A DNA stretch of 64,000 bases, taken from the NCBI RefSeq assembly GCF_025950525.1, contig NZ_JAPDGS010000004.1, positions 186,001 to 250,000 on the forward strand, given 5' to 3'. Both the position numbers and the translations under genes were made by a program. The notes under the pieces were generated by a model that searched no databases, was not told the origin of the DNA, and worked only from the letters and a program-made list of their open reading frames with translations. The first letter of the stretch is position 1. The number at the start of each line of letters is the position of its first letter. The DNA comes from Stagnihabitans lacustris. Its GTDB lineage: Bacteria > Pseudomonadota > Alphaproteobacteria > Rhodobacterales > Rhodobacteraceae. Of the stretch, positions 37,480 to 46,283 are shown one piece after another.

Positions 37480-37572
37480 CCCCGATCCGGCCCCGATCCG
37501 TCACCGATCCGTCACTGTCCCAAACGCGGCCACAAAAACCCTGCCACCAAAACCCTGGCACCAAAACCCTGC
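37480..37572. repeat. Two short tandem-repeat blocks upstream of the macA-like gene
   Basis: 37480-37512 holds three 11-bp units of the type CCCCGATCCGT. 37531-37572 holds three 14-bp units of the type CACCAAAACCCTGC. No gene is seen in the 369-bp stretch 37331-37699; it also carries the palindrome and the tsf terminator. Confidence 0.85.
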
Positions 37573-37583
37573 AGCGCCTGGGC

Positions 37584-37607
37584 TTTCACATGTGTCCAAA
37601 TACTCTC
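37584..37607 (-). repeat. Degenerate copy of the dispersed intergenic element
   Basis: TTTCACATGTGTCCAAATAC followed by TCTC resembles one arm of the 35-bp element (TTTCATACTGACCCAAATAT...) with several changes. Confidence 0.45.
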
Positions 37608-37630
37608 TTGGGCGGCGCGGATCGCCCCCC

Positions 37631-37664
37631 CAAAGCAAAAGGGCCGAGGGTTTCCCCCCGGCCC
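37631..37664 (-). terminator. Rho-independent terminator of rpsB-tsf
   Basis: On the minus strand, GGGCCGG and its partner CGGCCC form a stem with matching inner G/C runs (37641-37664), followed by TTTTGCTTTG. It lies 36 bp beyond the tsf stop. Confidence 0.75.
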
Positions 37665-37699
37665 GCAATCGCAAAACTGAAATCGTTCCGCCCGGGGGC

Positions 37700-38608
37700 T
37701 TAGCCCTGGACCATCTTGGCCACTTCGGCCGCGAAGTCTTCTTCCTTCTTCTCGACGCCTTCGCCGACCATCACGCGGGCATAGCCGGTGATCTCGACGC
37801 CGGCTTCTTTGGCAGCCGCCTCGACCGTCAGGTCGGGGTTGATGACAAAGGCCTGGCCCAGAAGCGTGTTTTCCGACAGGAAGCGCTTCATGCGGCCCGG
37901 GATGATGTTGTTGTGAACAACCTGCTCGGGCTTCGGCTTGGACGAGGTCGCGTTCTCTTCCAGCGCCTTGGCGGTTTGCACGGCCAATTCACGCTCCACG
38001 ACCACCGGGTCAAGGGTGGCTTCCGACAGCGACAGCGGATTGGTCGCCGCGATGTGCATGGCGAATTGCTTGCCGATCTCTTCGGCCTTGGCGGCATCGC
38101 CGTTCAGGGCCACCAGAACGCCGATCTTGCCCATGCCAGCCGAGGCCGCATTATGGACATAGGAAACCACCGTGGTGCCTTCCAGGATATGCATGCGGCG
38201 GAAGTTCAGGTTCTCGCCAATGCGGGCGATGGCTTCCTGGATCACTTCGTCGACCGACTTGCCGTTCAGATGCGCGGCCTTGCAGACCTCGACCGAAGTG
38301 CCAACCGTCAGGGCCACATTGGCGACGTCACGGACCAAGGCCTGGAAGTCGGCATTCTTGGCGACGAAGTCGGTTTCCGAGTTGATCTCGACGGCCACGC
38401 CACGGCCATTCGACACGGCAACGCCCACCAGACCTTCGGCAGCGACGCGGTCGGCCTTTTTGGCGGCTTTGGCCAGGCCCTTGGTGCGCAGCCAATCCAC
38501 GGCGGCTTCCATGTCGCCATTGGATTCGGTCAGCGCCTTTTTGACATCCATCATGCCTGCGCCGGTCGATTCGCGCAGTTCCTTCACCATCGCAGCGGTG
38601 ATCGTCAT
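37700..38608 (-). CDS. tsf: Translation elongation factor Ts
   Basis: 302 residues. The N-terminal UBA-like domain reads [19 protein letters not shown], then the TDFVAKN motif ([13 protein letters not shown]) and the duplicated core. EF-Ts exchanges GDP for GTP on EF-Tu. It follows rpsB in the usual rpsB-tsf order. Confidence 0.98.
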   Translation of the reverse strand: MTITAAMVKELRESTGAGMMDVKKALTESNGDMEAAVDWLRTKGLAKAAKKADRVAAEGLVGVAVSNGRGVAVEINSETDFVAKNADFQALVRDVANVALTVGTSVEVCKAAHLNGKSVDEVIQEAIARIGENLNFRRMHILEGTTVVSYVHNAASAGMGKIGVLVALNGDAAKAEEIGKQFAMHIAATNPLSLSEATLDPVVVERELAVQTAKALEENATSSKPKPEQVVHNNIIPGRMKRFLSENTLLGQAFVINPDLTVEAAAKEAGVEITGYARVMVGEGVEKKEEDFAAEVAKMVQG

Positions 38609-38635
38609 TTCAGACTCCAGTCCTTGAAAGGGTCA

Positions 38636-38655
38636 GGGGAGCCCATAAGCTCCCC
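38636..38655 (-). promoter_or_regulatory. Hairpin between rpsB and tsf
   Basis: GGGGAGC and GCTCCCC around a 6-nt loop in the 89-bp intergenic space. No U-run follows, so it may act as an RNA-stability or attenuation element, not a full terminator. Confidence 0.4.
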
Positions 38656-38697
38656 CGGTTCCAATTTTGTGACAGCCTAAAGGCTATCGGCCCCAGA

Positions 38698-39453
38698 TCA
38701 GGCTTCGACGGCTTCTTCAGCCGGCACTTCGTCGATCGCGCCCAGGTCGATGCCAGCCGCGCCCATTTGGGCGGTCATGCCGTCCAAAGCCGCACGGCTG
38801 ATCAGGTCGCAATACAAAGCGATGGCGCGCGAGGCGTCGTCGTTGCCGGGGATGATGTAATCCACGCCCTTGGGCGAGCAGTTGGTGTCGACGATGCCGA
38901 CGACCGGGATGCCCAGCTTCTTGGCTTCGGTGATGGCCAGCGACTCTTTACCCACGTCGATCACGAACAGCAGGTCCGGAACGCCGCCCATGTCGCGGAT
39001 ACCGCCCAGCGAAGCTTGCAGCTTGCCCTGGTCGCGTTCAAGGTTCAGACGCTCTTTCTTGGTCAGGCCTTCAGCGCCCGAAGCCAGGATTTCGTCGATC
39101 TGCTTCAGCCGGTTGATCGACAGCGAGATCGTCTTCCAGTTGGTCAGCGTGCCACCGAGCCAGCGGTGGTTCATGTAATACTGCGCGCACTTTTCAGCCG
39201 ATTCCGAGATCGACTTTTGCGCCTGGCGCTTGGTGCCGACGAACAGGATGCGGCCGCCCTTGGCCACGGTGTCGCGGACAACCTTCAGCGCCTGGTCCAG
39301 CATCGGGACGGTCTGGGTCAGGTCAAGAATATGGATGCCATTGCGGTCGCCATAGATGAACTCGCCCATGCGGGGGTTCCAGCGTGCGGTCTGGTGGCCA
39401 TAGTGAACGCCAGCTTCCAACAGCTGACGCATGGAGAACTCGGGAAGAGCCAT
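38698..39453 (-). CDS. rpsB: 30S ribosomal protein S2
   Basis: 251 residues. Characteristic text: [47 protein letters not shown] and [12 protein letters not shown]. The C-terminal extension ends in an acidic EEAVEA tail. The 180-bp leader upstream (39454-39629) has no gene. Confidence 0.98.
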   Translation of the reverse strand: MALPEFSMRQLLEAGVHYGHQTARWNPRMGEFIYGDRNGIHILDLTQTVPMLDQALKVVRDTVAKGGRILFVGTKRQAQKSISESAEKCAQYYMNHRWLGGTLTNWKTISLSINRLKQIDEILASGAEGLTKKERLNLERDQGKLQASLGGIRDMGGVPDLLFVIDVGKESLAITEAKKLGIPVVGIVDTNCSPKGVDYIIPGNDDASRAIALYCDLISRAALDGMTAQMGAAGIDLGAIDEVPAEEAVEA

Positions 39454-39629
39454 GCTCGTATCCTTTCCGGTTTGAACCTTGGCTCGGGCGTCTCAGGGTT
39501 TCCCCCAACCGGTGGACCGCATGGGATTTCTCCCCATCCAGCCCCACCCGAACCTGTGAAGTGTGCGCCGCTTACCCCAAGCCCGCCCGCCTGGCAAGGG
39601 GCTGCGCAGGCCCTCACCAAAAAACCGCA

Positions 39630-41849
39630 TCAAAACCGCCGCAAGAACTCCAGCGCGACGGGGGCCCAGGGCGCGCCATGTGCGGTGATCCAGCCGTCAA
39701 GCGCGCGGTTATAGGCCGGGTCCCACTGCGAGGCGATCCAGGCGCGGATTTCTGCCGAGGTGAAAGGATAGGCCGATCCGCCCGGCGTCAGGCGCAGGCT
39801 TGATCGCAGGTCCGGGTCAACCTCTGCCGTCTCCAGCAGCGCGTTCCAGGCCTTGTGGCCGCGCGCCATGATCCGCGCCTCCCACCCCTCGGGCAGCGCA
39901 AGGCGGGGGGCGGCAATGGCGTCGCGGCTTTGGATCATCGACCAGCGCAGATGAAAAAACGCGGCCTCGTCCGCCGTCACGTCGCCCTCGTCCGACAGGC
40001 GCTGCATCAGCGCGCAGCCCGGCGCCGGGATCGACAGGTTCTGCCGCGGCATGGGCGCAAGCTCTGGCAAGGTCCGCCCCGCCAGCCGCCCGATCCAGTC
40101 CCAAAGGTCGCAGGCGACATCCCCGCCCCTTAGCGCCTGGGGGGCAAAGATGCGCAGCCGCACCGCGCCGAACCGGTCACGCAGCCGCGCCACCATCGGC
40201 GCATGGGTCAGGTTGTGCAGCGGCACCGGGCGGCCAAAAGTCTTCAGCTCTTCCTGGAAATGCGAGGGGAACAGCGCAGGGTCAGGCCGCGCATAGGCCA
40301 GCACCTGAACCCGGGCGCCCTGTTCGGCGATCAGGTCCGACAGGCGCTGGCAGCCCGTGGCGGCATTGGCAAAGGCCAGGTGTTCGTCCGACAGGATCAC
40401 CACACCGTCCGGGCCGTGGTTGCGGGCCTGGGCGATGGCGGCGACCACGGCGGATTCGATCCGGGCGGGCAAGGTCTCGGCCTCCCCCAGCGCGCCCAGG
40501 CGGCGGATCAGATGGGCTTCGCTTTCGGGCCGCATCGCCGCACGCCACAGCGCCCCCAGCGCCCAATGGCCCGGGATGCGGTCGCAGATCGGATCAGGGT
40601 CCAGCGCCGGATAGATCACGCCCCCCGCCGCGAGTTGCGCCCTTTGCCGCCCAAGCCCGGCCTGAACCGAGGACGACCCGGTCTTGGGCAGGCCCGCATG
40701 CAGGATGACCAGCGGCACGCTGGCCGCAACCAAAGGCGCCGCCAAGGGCACGGGGGTGGGCACAGGTTCCGCCAGCCGACGGATCAGCGCCACAAGACCC
40801 CTGCGGCCCTGGTCCGCCGCCCAATCCTCCAGCCGCCGCAGATAAGACGGGTCAGCCCCCGAGGCCACCCAGGCCTGGATCTCGGCGGCCGTGATCTCGT
40901 CCGCCTGGATCAAGTCCGGGCCAGGCACCTCGGGATAGGTCAACCGCGCCTTGACCTCGGGCGGATGGGCGCTTTGGGCCACCACCGCGTTCCAAGCCCG
41001 GCCACCCTTGGCAATGATCCGCGCCCGCCAGCCCTGAGGCAGGGTCAGGTTTGGGGCCGCCAGGGCCGGGACGCTGTCCATCATGGCGCTGCGCAGGGTG
41101 GCAAACTCGCCCTGGGTCACTTGCCCCCCCCGGCTCAGCTCTTGCAACAGCGCGCAGCCTGCCGCCGGGATCGACTGGTTGACCCGCGCCATGGGTGCCA
41201 GCGCCGGAAGCGGCCGCCCGGCGACCTCGGCCACCCAGGCCTGGAAATCGCTCACGACATCGCCGCCCACCCAAGCCTCGCGCGCGGCGATCCGCAGCCG
41301 CAGCCGCGTGCCGAACAGGGCGCGCAGTTCGGCAACCTTGGGCGCATGGGACCGGACGCGCTGGTCCAGGGCGCGGCCGAAGACCTTCAGGTGCTGCTGG
41401 ACCAAAGAGGGGAACAGCTCGACGTCCGGCCTTGCATAGGCCAGCACCTGCAGATCGGCGCCCAGCTGTTCCAGCACCGCCGCAAGGCGCCGCAGCCCCA
41501 GGCCGTCGCGGGCATTGATCAGGTTCTCATCCGACAAAAGCACAAAGCCACCTGAGCCATGCGCCTTTGCGCGCGCCACCGCCTCGGCCAGGCGCGCACG
41601 CACGACCTGTTCCAGCTGTTCGGGCGGGCCCAGGTCCGACAGGCGGCGCAGCATGGGCGCATTTTCGCCCGGGTCCATCTCGGCCCGCCACAGGATGCCA
41701 AGCGCCCAATGGCCGGGAATACGGCTGACGCCGAAATCGGGGTAAAAGACGCCATGATCGGCCAGAAGGTCCCGTTGTGCCGCAAGCCCCGCCTGGATCG
41801 AGGACGAGCCCGTCTTGCCCAGGCCCGCATGAAGGATCACCAAAACCAT
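39630..41849 (-). CDS. Tandem sulfotransferase-like protein (two fused copies)
   Basis: 739 residues from the ATG at 41849; the frame is open to 42269 but the first conserved text is MVLVILHAGLGKTGSSSIQ. This is a PAPS-type 5'-phosphosulfate loop (KTGSSS). The same motif returns about 380 residues later (VILHAGLPKTGSSSVQ), and the blocks RIPGHWALG.LWRA, LAYARPD.LFPS, LAPM.R.NxSIPA and CALxQ occur once in each half. So the protein is two similar domains fused head to tail. The substrate is unknown; it may modify a surface glycan. Confidence 0.75.
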   Translation of the reverse strand: MVLVILHAGLGKTGSSSIQAGLAAQRDLLADHGVFYPDFGVSRIPGHWALGILWRAEMDPGENAPMLRRLSDLGPPEQLEQVVRARLAEAVARAKAHGSGGFVLLSDENLINARDGLGLRRLAAVLEQLGADLQVLAYARPDVELFPSLVQQHLKVFGRALDQRVRSHAPKVAELRALFGTRLRLRIAAREAWVGGDVVSDFQAWVAEVAGRPLPALAPMARVNQSIPAAGCALLQELSRGGQVTQGEFATLRSAMMDSVPALAAPNLTLPQGWRARIIAKGGRAWNAVVAQSAHPPEVKARLTYPEVPGPDLIQADEITAAEIQAWVASGADPSYLRRLEDWAADQGRRGLVALIRRLAEPVPTPVPLAAPLVAASVPLVILHAGLPKTGSSSVQAGLGRQRAQLAAGGVIYPALDPDPICDRIPGHWALGALWRAAMRPESEAHLIRRLGALGEAETLPARIESAVVAAIAQARNHGPDGVVILSDEHLAFANAATGCQRLSDLIAEQGARVQVLAYARPDPALFPSHFQEELKTFGRPVPLHNLTHAPMVARLRDRFGAVRLRIFAPQALRGGDVACDLWDWIGRLAGRTLPELAPMPRQNLSIPAPGCALMQRLSDEGDVTADEAAFFHLRWSMIQSRDAIAAPRLALPEGWEARIMARGHKAWNALLETAEVDPDLRSSLRLTPGGSAYPFTSAEIRAWIASQWDPAYNRALDGWITAHGAPWAPVALEFLRRF

Positions 41850-42005
41850 CTGCCATCCCCCAGGTCCAAAGGCCGCCAAACCATGCCACCGCACGCAGAC
41901 CCGGTCAACCAAGCGCCCCGGATGCGGCATTGGGGCGGTCCGCTGACGGAAAGACCGCACCCCGAACACAAGGTCAACCAGACACCCGAACGCGGGATTG
42001 GGGGT

Positions 42006-42039
42006 CTGGGGGAAAGGGCCCGCCGGCCCTTTCCCCCAG
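42006..42039. repeat. 15-bp perfect inverted repeat, very stable hairpin
   Basis: CTGGGGGAAAGGGCC, a 4-nt loop CGCC, then the exact complement. It lies in the 383-bp gap 41850-42232 between divergent genes. No T-run follows. Confidence 0.8.
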
Positions 42040-42064
42040 CTTTCCTGCCCAAGCAGGGAGGGGT

Positions 42065-42091
42065 CAGGGGAGGGGGGCACCCCCTCCCCTG
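42065..42091. repeat. 12-bp inverted repeat, second hairpin
   Basis: CAGGGGAGGGGG pairs with CCCCCTCCCCTG across a 3-nt loop, 25 bp after the previous hairpin. Further on, AGGCGGTTT (42166) and AAACCGCCT (42205) can also pair in the leader of the next gene. Confidence 0.7.
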
Positions 42092-42232
42092 CTTGCTCCA
42101 AAGGCGGGCAAGGGGCGCAAGCCCCGCGGACCTGCCGCAGGATATGCCGCTTGCCGACGCTTGAGAGGCGGTTTCCGACCTTGCCCCCGCGCCCCTTCCG
42201 GCTAAAACCGCCTTGAAGACGAGGAGAGCGCG

Positions 42233-44275
42233 ATGAAAGACCTGGCCGAAGCAAAGACCCAAGATGCATTGGTGATTTTCACCCCCTCGGGCAAGAGGGG
42301 CCGTTTCGCCTTGGGAACGCCGATCCTGACCGCGGCGCGTCAGCTTGGCGTCGATCTCGACTCGGTCTGTGGCGGGCGGGGGATTTGCTCCAAGTGCCAG
42401 ATCCAGCCCTCCTATGGCGAATTCCCGAAATTCGGCGTCACGGTCGAGGACGGCGCGCTGACCGAATGGAACGAGGTCGAGGCGCGGTATAAGCGCATCC
42501 GCGGCATGATCGACGGGCGGCGGCTGGGCTGCCAGGCCAAGGTTCAGGGCGATGTCATCGTCGATGTGCCGCCCGAATCCCAGGTCCACAAGCAGGTGAT
42601 CCGCAAGGCGGCCTCGGACCGAGTGATCGAGATGGACCCCGCCACGCGGCTTTTGTTCATCGAGGTCGATGAGCCCGACATGCACGAACCCACCGGCGAC
42701 TTTGAACGTGTCGTGCGCGCGCTGGCCGACCAATGGCAGGTTCAGGGCGTGACGGCCGACCTGCATCTTCTGCGCCGCCTGCAACCCGCCTTGCGCAAGG
42801 GCGAGTGGAAGATCACCGTCGCCCTGCACAAGGGCAACCACGACAGCGACCACCGCATCCTGGACCTGTGGCCGGGGTTCCATGAGGGCCCGATCCTGGG
42901 GCTGGCCATCGACCTTGGCTCGACCACCATCGCGGCGCATCTGTGCGACCTGACCGATGGGCGGGTGCTGAACTCTGCAGGGGTGATGAACCCGCAAATC
43001 CGCTTTGGCGAAGACCTGATGAGCCGGGTGTCCTATGCGATGATGAACCCCGGCGGCGATGTCGAGATGACCGCGGCGGTGCGCGCCGCCATCGACGCGC
43101 TGGCGCGGACGATCTGCGAAGAGGCCCAGGTGGCGACCGCGTCGATCTATGAGCTGGTCTTTGTCTGCAACCCGGTCATGCATCACCTGTTGATGGGGAT
43201 TGACCCGGTCGAACTGGGACAGGCGCCCTTTGCCCTGGCCACCTCGGGGTCGATGGCCTTTCCGGCGCGTGACCTGGACCTGACGCAGGTCAATGCCTCG
43301 GCCCGGGTCTATGTGCTGCCCTGCATCGCGGGCCATGTGGGCGCCGATTGCGCCGCCGTGGCCCTGGCCGAAGAGCCGCAACATTCCGACGACATGGTCC
43401 TGATCGTCGATGTCGGCACCAATGCGGAAATCCTGCTGGGCAACAAGACCAAGGTGCTGGCCTGTTCGTCACCCACGGGTCCGGCGTTCGAGGGCGCGCA
43501 GATATCCAGCGGCCAACGCGCCGCACCCGGGGCCATCGAGCGGATCACCATCGACCCCGTGACCAAGGAACCCCGCTTCCGCGTGATCGGGTCCGACCTG
43601 TGGAGCGACGAACCAGGCTTTGCCGAGGCAGTGGGCGCCACCGGCGTCACGGGCATCTGCGGGTCGGGCATCATCGAGGCCGTGGCCGAAATGCGCATCG
43701 CGGGCCTTGTGGATCAAAGCGGGCTGATCGGCGGCCCGGACCAGACCGGCACGGCAAGATGTGAGGCCGAGGGCCGGACCCATGCCTATCTGATCCATGA
43801 CGGCACAGCGACCGGCGGCCCGCGCATCACCGTGACGCAAGGCGACATCCGCGCAATCCAGCTGGCCAAGGCCGCGCTTTATGCCGGCGCAAGGCTGTTG
43901 ATGGACGAGATGGGCGTGACGACGGTGGACCGCGTGGTGCTGGCCGGAGCCTTCGGCGCCCATATCTCGCCGCGTCATGCGATGGTGCTGGGGATGATCC
44001 CGGATTGTGACCTGCCCAAGGTGATCTCGGCCGGCAATGCGGCAGGCACCGGGGCGCGGATCGCCCTGTGCAACCGCGCCGCCCGCGACACGATCGAAGC
44101 GGTGGTCCACGAGATCCACAAGGTCGAAACCGCCATCGAGCCGCGTTTTCAGGAACATTTCGTCAATGCCTCGGCCATCCCCAACGCGGTCGATGCCTTC
44201 CCCCATCTGGATGCCCTGCCCGATGTGAGCTTCAACACCAATTCCGGAGGCGAAGGCCGCCGCCGCCGCAGGTAA
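42233..44275 (+). CDS. RamA-like corrinoid reactivation protein (2Fe-2S plus ASKHA domain)
   Basis: 680 residues. The N-terminal ferredoxin domain binds [2Fe-2S] through CGGRGICSKC (Cx5Cx2C) and a later Cys in RRLGCQAKV. From about residue 220 comes the ASKHA/DUF4445 part: GLAIDLGSTTIAAHL, IVDVGTNAEI, SGQRAAPGAIE and LAGAFGAHI. Such proteins use ATP to reduce Co(II) corrinoids back to Co(I). In marine Rhodobacterales a homologue has been implicated in reactivating a split methionine synthase. No methyltransferase is adjacent. The C-terminus is Arg-rich (GEGRRRRR). GAGGAG precedes the ATG. Confidence 0.88.
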   Translation: MKDLAEAKTQDALVIFTPSGKRGRFALGTPILTAARQLGVDLDSVCGGRGICSKCQIQPSYGEFPKFGVTVEDGALTEWNEVEARYKRIRGMIDGRRLGCQAKVQGDVIVDVPPESQVHKQVIRKAASDRVIEMDPATRLLFIEVDEPDMHEPTGDFERVVRALADQWQVQGVTADLHLLRRLQPALRKGEWKITVALHKGNHDSDHRILDLWPGFHEGPILGLAIDLGSTTIAAHLCDLTDGRVLNSAGVMNPQIRFGEDLMSRVSYAMMNPGGDVEMTAAVRAAIDALARTICEEAQVATASIYELVFVCNPVMHHLLMGIDPVELGQAPFALATSGSMAFPARDLDLTQVNASARVYVLPCIAGHVGADCAAVALAEEPQHSDDMVLIVDVGTNAEILLGNKTKVLACSSPTGPAFEGAQISSGQRAAPGAIERITIDPVTKEPRFRVIGSDLWSDEPGFAEAVGATGVTGICGSGIIEAVAEMRIAGLVDQSGLIGGPDQTGTARCEAEGRTHAYLIHDGTATGGPRITVTQGDIRAIQLAKAALYAGARLLMDEMGVTTVDRVVLAGAFGAHISPRHAMVLGMIPDCDLPKVISAGNAAGTGARIALCNRAARDTIEAVVHEIHKVETAIEPRFQEHFVNASAIPNAVDAFPHLDALPDVSFNTNSGGEGRRRRR

Positions 44276-44276
44276 T

Positions 44277-44294
44277 CCCCCCAAGTCGGGGGGG
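44277..44294 (+). terminator. Hairpin just after the RamA-like gene
   Basis: CCCCCC-AAGTC-GGGGGG directly follows the TAA. There is no U-run, so termination by this hairpin alone is uncertain. Confidence 0.4.
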
Positions 44295-44559
44295 GCGCCG
44301 GGGTGGTGGCGTCAGGTGGTGGCCCCGCTTGTTGGCGTCCAAAAAGCCGGGCTTGGGGGCATCGAGCCCCCGCGCCCGGCTGCTGCCGCAGGTCAGACCG
44401 ACAGGACCTGCGCGCAAGTCACCGGCATCAGAAGCGTCCAGTCCCTTGGGACAAAGGTCGACCTGCCACAACCGCCCCCCCCTTCACACGCGCCCAACTA
44501 CGCCCGCCAGAGGCTCTGGCCTGACCGCCCACCAAGCGCAGCCCAGCCCCAATCCCCCC

Positions 44560-44720
44560 TTTCATACTGACCCAAATATTCCCGCCGGAGGCTCCGACAG
44601 CCCCCACGAACCCTCCCCTCCCGGCCCCAACCCGCCCTGTCAGCTTGCCCCCAATATCCCCACCTTGGGCGCAGATCCGCCCGCAGAGCCTCCGGCGGGA
44701 ATATTTGGGTCAGTATGAAA
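44560..44720. repeat. Dispersed element as a 35-bp perfect inverted pair
   Basis: Arms 44560-44594 and 44686-44720 are exact complements over 35 bp. The outer end of one arm reads TTTCATACTGACCCAAATAT, the inner end CCCGCCGGAGGCTC. The spacer is 91 bp. It sits in the 552-bp gap 44276-44827 between the RamA-like and sigma factor genes; no gene is visible in that gap. Confidence 0.9.
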
Positions 44721-44753
44721 CTGCAAAGCCCCGCACCGGGGCAGCCTTCGGGC

Positions 44754-44781
44754 TTGACCTGCCGGCCGGCCACGCTACCCT
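44754..44781 (+). promoter_or_regulatory. Possible housekeeping promoter of the ECF sigma gene
   Basis: TTGACC (44754) and TACCCT (44776) with a 16-bp spacer lie 46 bp before the sigma factor ATG. The -10 match is modest. Confidence 0.3.
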
Positions 44782-44827
44782 CGCCCTCAGAACACCGGAG
44801 TGCGCGTGCCCAAGACCCTGATCCCCC

Positions 44828-45364
44828 ATGGCTGATGAGCTGACCGACCTCCTTTTGCGGGTGGCAGCGCAGGACCGCACCGCCTTTCGCGCGCTTTATT
44901 CTGCTTGCGCGCCGAAACTCATGGGGGTTCTGATCCGTATGCTGGGAAACAGGTCCCAGGCGGAGGATGCCTTGCAAGAGGTCTTTACACGGGTTTGGCT
45001 GCGCGCCGGACGCTTTGACCCCGAAAGGGGCGCGGCTCTTGGCTGGATGATCGCCATTGCGCGCAACCATGCCATCGACCGCATCCGCATGCGCCATGAC
45101 ACGACCTCGGATGACCTTGTGATGAACGCCCTGCCCGATCCCGCCCCGCGGGCCGAACACCGGCTTCAGGCCCAGGGCGAGGCGCGGCGCATCACCGATT
45201 GCTTTGACACGCTGGAGGCCGACCGCGCCCGGGCGATCCGCGGCGCCTATCTGGACGGCCTGTCCTATCAGGACCTGGCGCAGCGCCATGATGTCCCCCT
45301 GAACACGATGCGGACCTGGCTGCGGCGCGGTCTGATGGCGCTACGGGAGTGCATGGAGCAATGA
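44828..45364 (+). CDS. ECF RNA polymerase sigma factor
   Basis: 178 residues. Region 2 covers FRALYSACAPKLMGVLIRMLGN through EDALQEVFTRVWLRAGRFDPERG, and region 4 is a helix-turn-helix (YLDGLSYQDLAQRHDVPLNTMRTWLRRGL) here quoted only by its ends YLDGLSYQDLA and TMRTWLRRGL. It is SigK-like: its stop overlaps an RskA-type anti-sigma gene (ATGA), and a fasciclin gene follows, an association known for SigK-type groups. Confidence 0.93.
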   Translation: MADELTDLLLRVAAQDRTAFRALYSACAPKLMGVLIRMLGNRSQAEDALQEVFTRVWLRAGRFDPERGAALGWMIAIARNHAIDRIRMRHDTTSDDLVMNALPDPAPRAEHRLQAQGEARRITDCFDTLEADRARAIRGAYLDGLSYQDLAQRHDVPLNTMRTWLRRGLMALRECMEQ

Positions 45365-45996
45365 GGCCCGAGGACGATCTTCTGGCGGCGGAATATGTGC
45401 TGGGCACGCTGTCCTTGCAGGAACGCGCCACGGCCGAGGCCCGCCTGCGCGAGCCCGATTTCGCGGCCATGGTCGCGGAATGGGAGACCCGGCTTTCCGG
45501 GCTGAATGCGGCATATGACACGGCGCCGGCCCCCGACCTGATGCCCCGCATCGAGGCGCGGCTTTTCCCGGCGCCGGTCAAGGCCTCGCGCTGGCAGGGT
45601 TTGCGGCTGTGGGGCGCCTCGGCGCTGGCGGCGGTGGCGGTGGTGGCTTACCTTGGCCTGTCGCCCTTGCCGCAGCTGTCGGCGCAGATCCTGGCCGAGG
45701 GCGGCGCGCTGGAATATGACGCGGCGCTGAGTGCCGGGCGCCTGACGGTGGCCTTGCGCAGCGGGACGCTGCCGGGGCCGGATCAGGCGCATGAGCTGTG
45801 GTTGATCCAGGGCGAGGCGCCGCCGGTGTCGCTGGGGCTTTTGGGCGAAACGACGGTCGTGACGCTGGCCGCGCTGAACCTGCAGGCCGTGCAGGAAGGC
45901 GCCGTGCTGGCCGTGTCGCTGGAGCCTGCGGGCGGCTCGCCCACCGGGCAGCCGACGGGGCCGGTCCTGGCGCTGGGCAAACTGGCCAAGGGCTAG
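45361..45996 (+). CDS. RskA-type anti-sigma factor
   Basis: 211 residues. The N-terminal zinc-less anti-sigma domain starts RPEDDLLAAEYVLGTL, a single TM lies near residues 85-105 (ASALAAVAVVAYLGLSPL), and the periplasmic C-terminal domain contains the RskA-type PDQAHELWLIQGEAPP and GxLAVSLEPAGGSPTGxPTGPV text. It should hold the ECF sigma factor at the inner membrane until a signal triggers proteolysis. ATG 45361 overlaps the sigma stop. Confidence 0.92.
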   Translation: MRPEDDLLAAEYVLGTLSLQERATAEARLREPDFAAMVAEWETRLSGLNAAYDTAPAPDLMPRIEARLFPAPVKASRWQGLRLWGASALAAVAVVAYLGLSPLPQLSAQILAEGGALEYDAALSAGRLTVALRSGTLPGPDQAHELWLIQGEAPPVSLGLLGETTVVTLAALNLQAVQEGAVLAVSLEPAGGSPTGQPTGPVLALGKLAKG

Positions 45997-46147
45997 GGCG
46001 CGGCTCTGTGCCGCTTGCCCTGGCGCTGCTTCTGATCCCCTGTTTCTGCGAGTGACCGGCCCGAAGCGCGCGGCCGGCCCTGGCGTTGTGCCTGACAAAC
46101 GAGCCAGACCGTCAAACATCACCTTGGCCGATCAGATTTTTTCTCTC

Positions 46148-46161
46148 TGTATTTCAATACA
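46148..46161. promoter_or_regulatory. Palindrome upstream of the fasciclin gene
   Basis: TGTATT-TC-AATACA is a perfect inverted repeat in the AT-rich part of the intergenic region, about 120 bp before the fasciclin start. It may be an operator for an unlinked regulator. Confidence 0.35.
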
Positions 46162-46206
46162 TTGCAACAAATTCATCCCGTCTTTCGAAAAATTCGCCCC
46201 CGGTCT

Positions 46207-46234
46207 GAAACTTATCCGCCCCCTGCCCCGTTTC
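46207..46234 (+). promoter_or_regulatory. Possible ECF-type promoter of the fasciclin gene
   Basis: GAAAC (46207-46211), 17 bp, then CGTTTC (46229-46234), which fits the general ECF pattern (GGAAC-N16-17-CGTC). It ends 50 bp before the chosen fasciclin start, so it could be read by the sigma factor two genes upstream. Confidence 0.4.
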
Positions 46235-46283
46235 CCTATCAGAGCGTCGGGACAGACCCGCCGCCGATGACATGGAGATGACG

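Noticed and set aside
36023..38680. 885-residue open frame on the plus strand
   Set aside because: It is antisense to macA-like and tsf genes, has no family features and runs through tandem repeats; a product of high GC.
44276..44827. A small gene between the RamA-like and sigma genes
   Set aside because: Frames there pass through the inverted repeat pair and have low-complexity translations.
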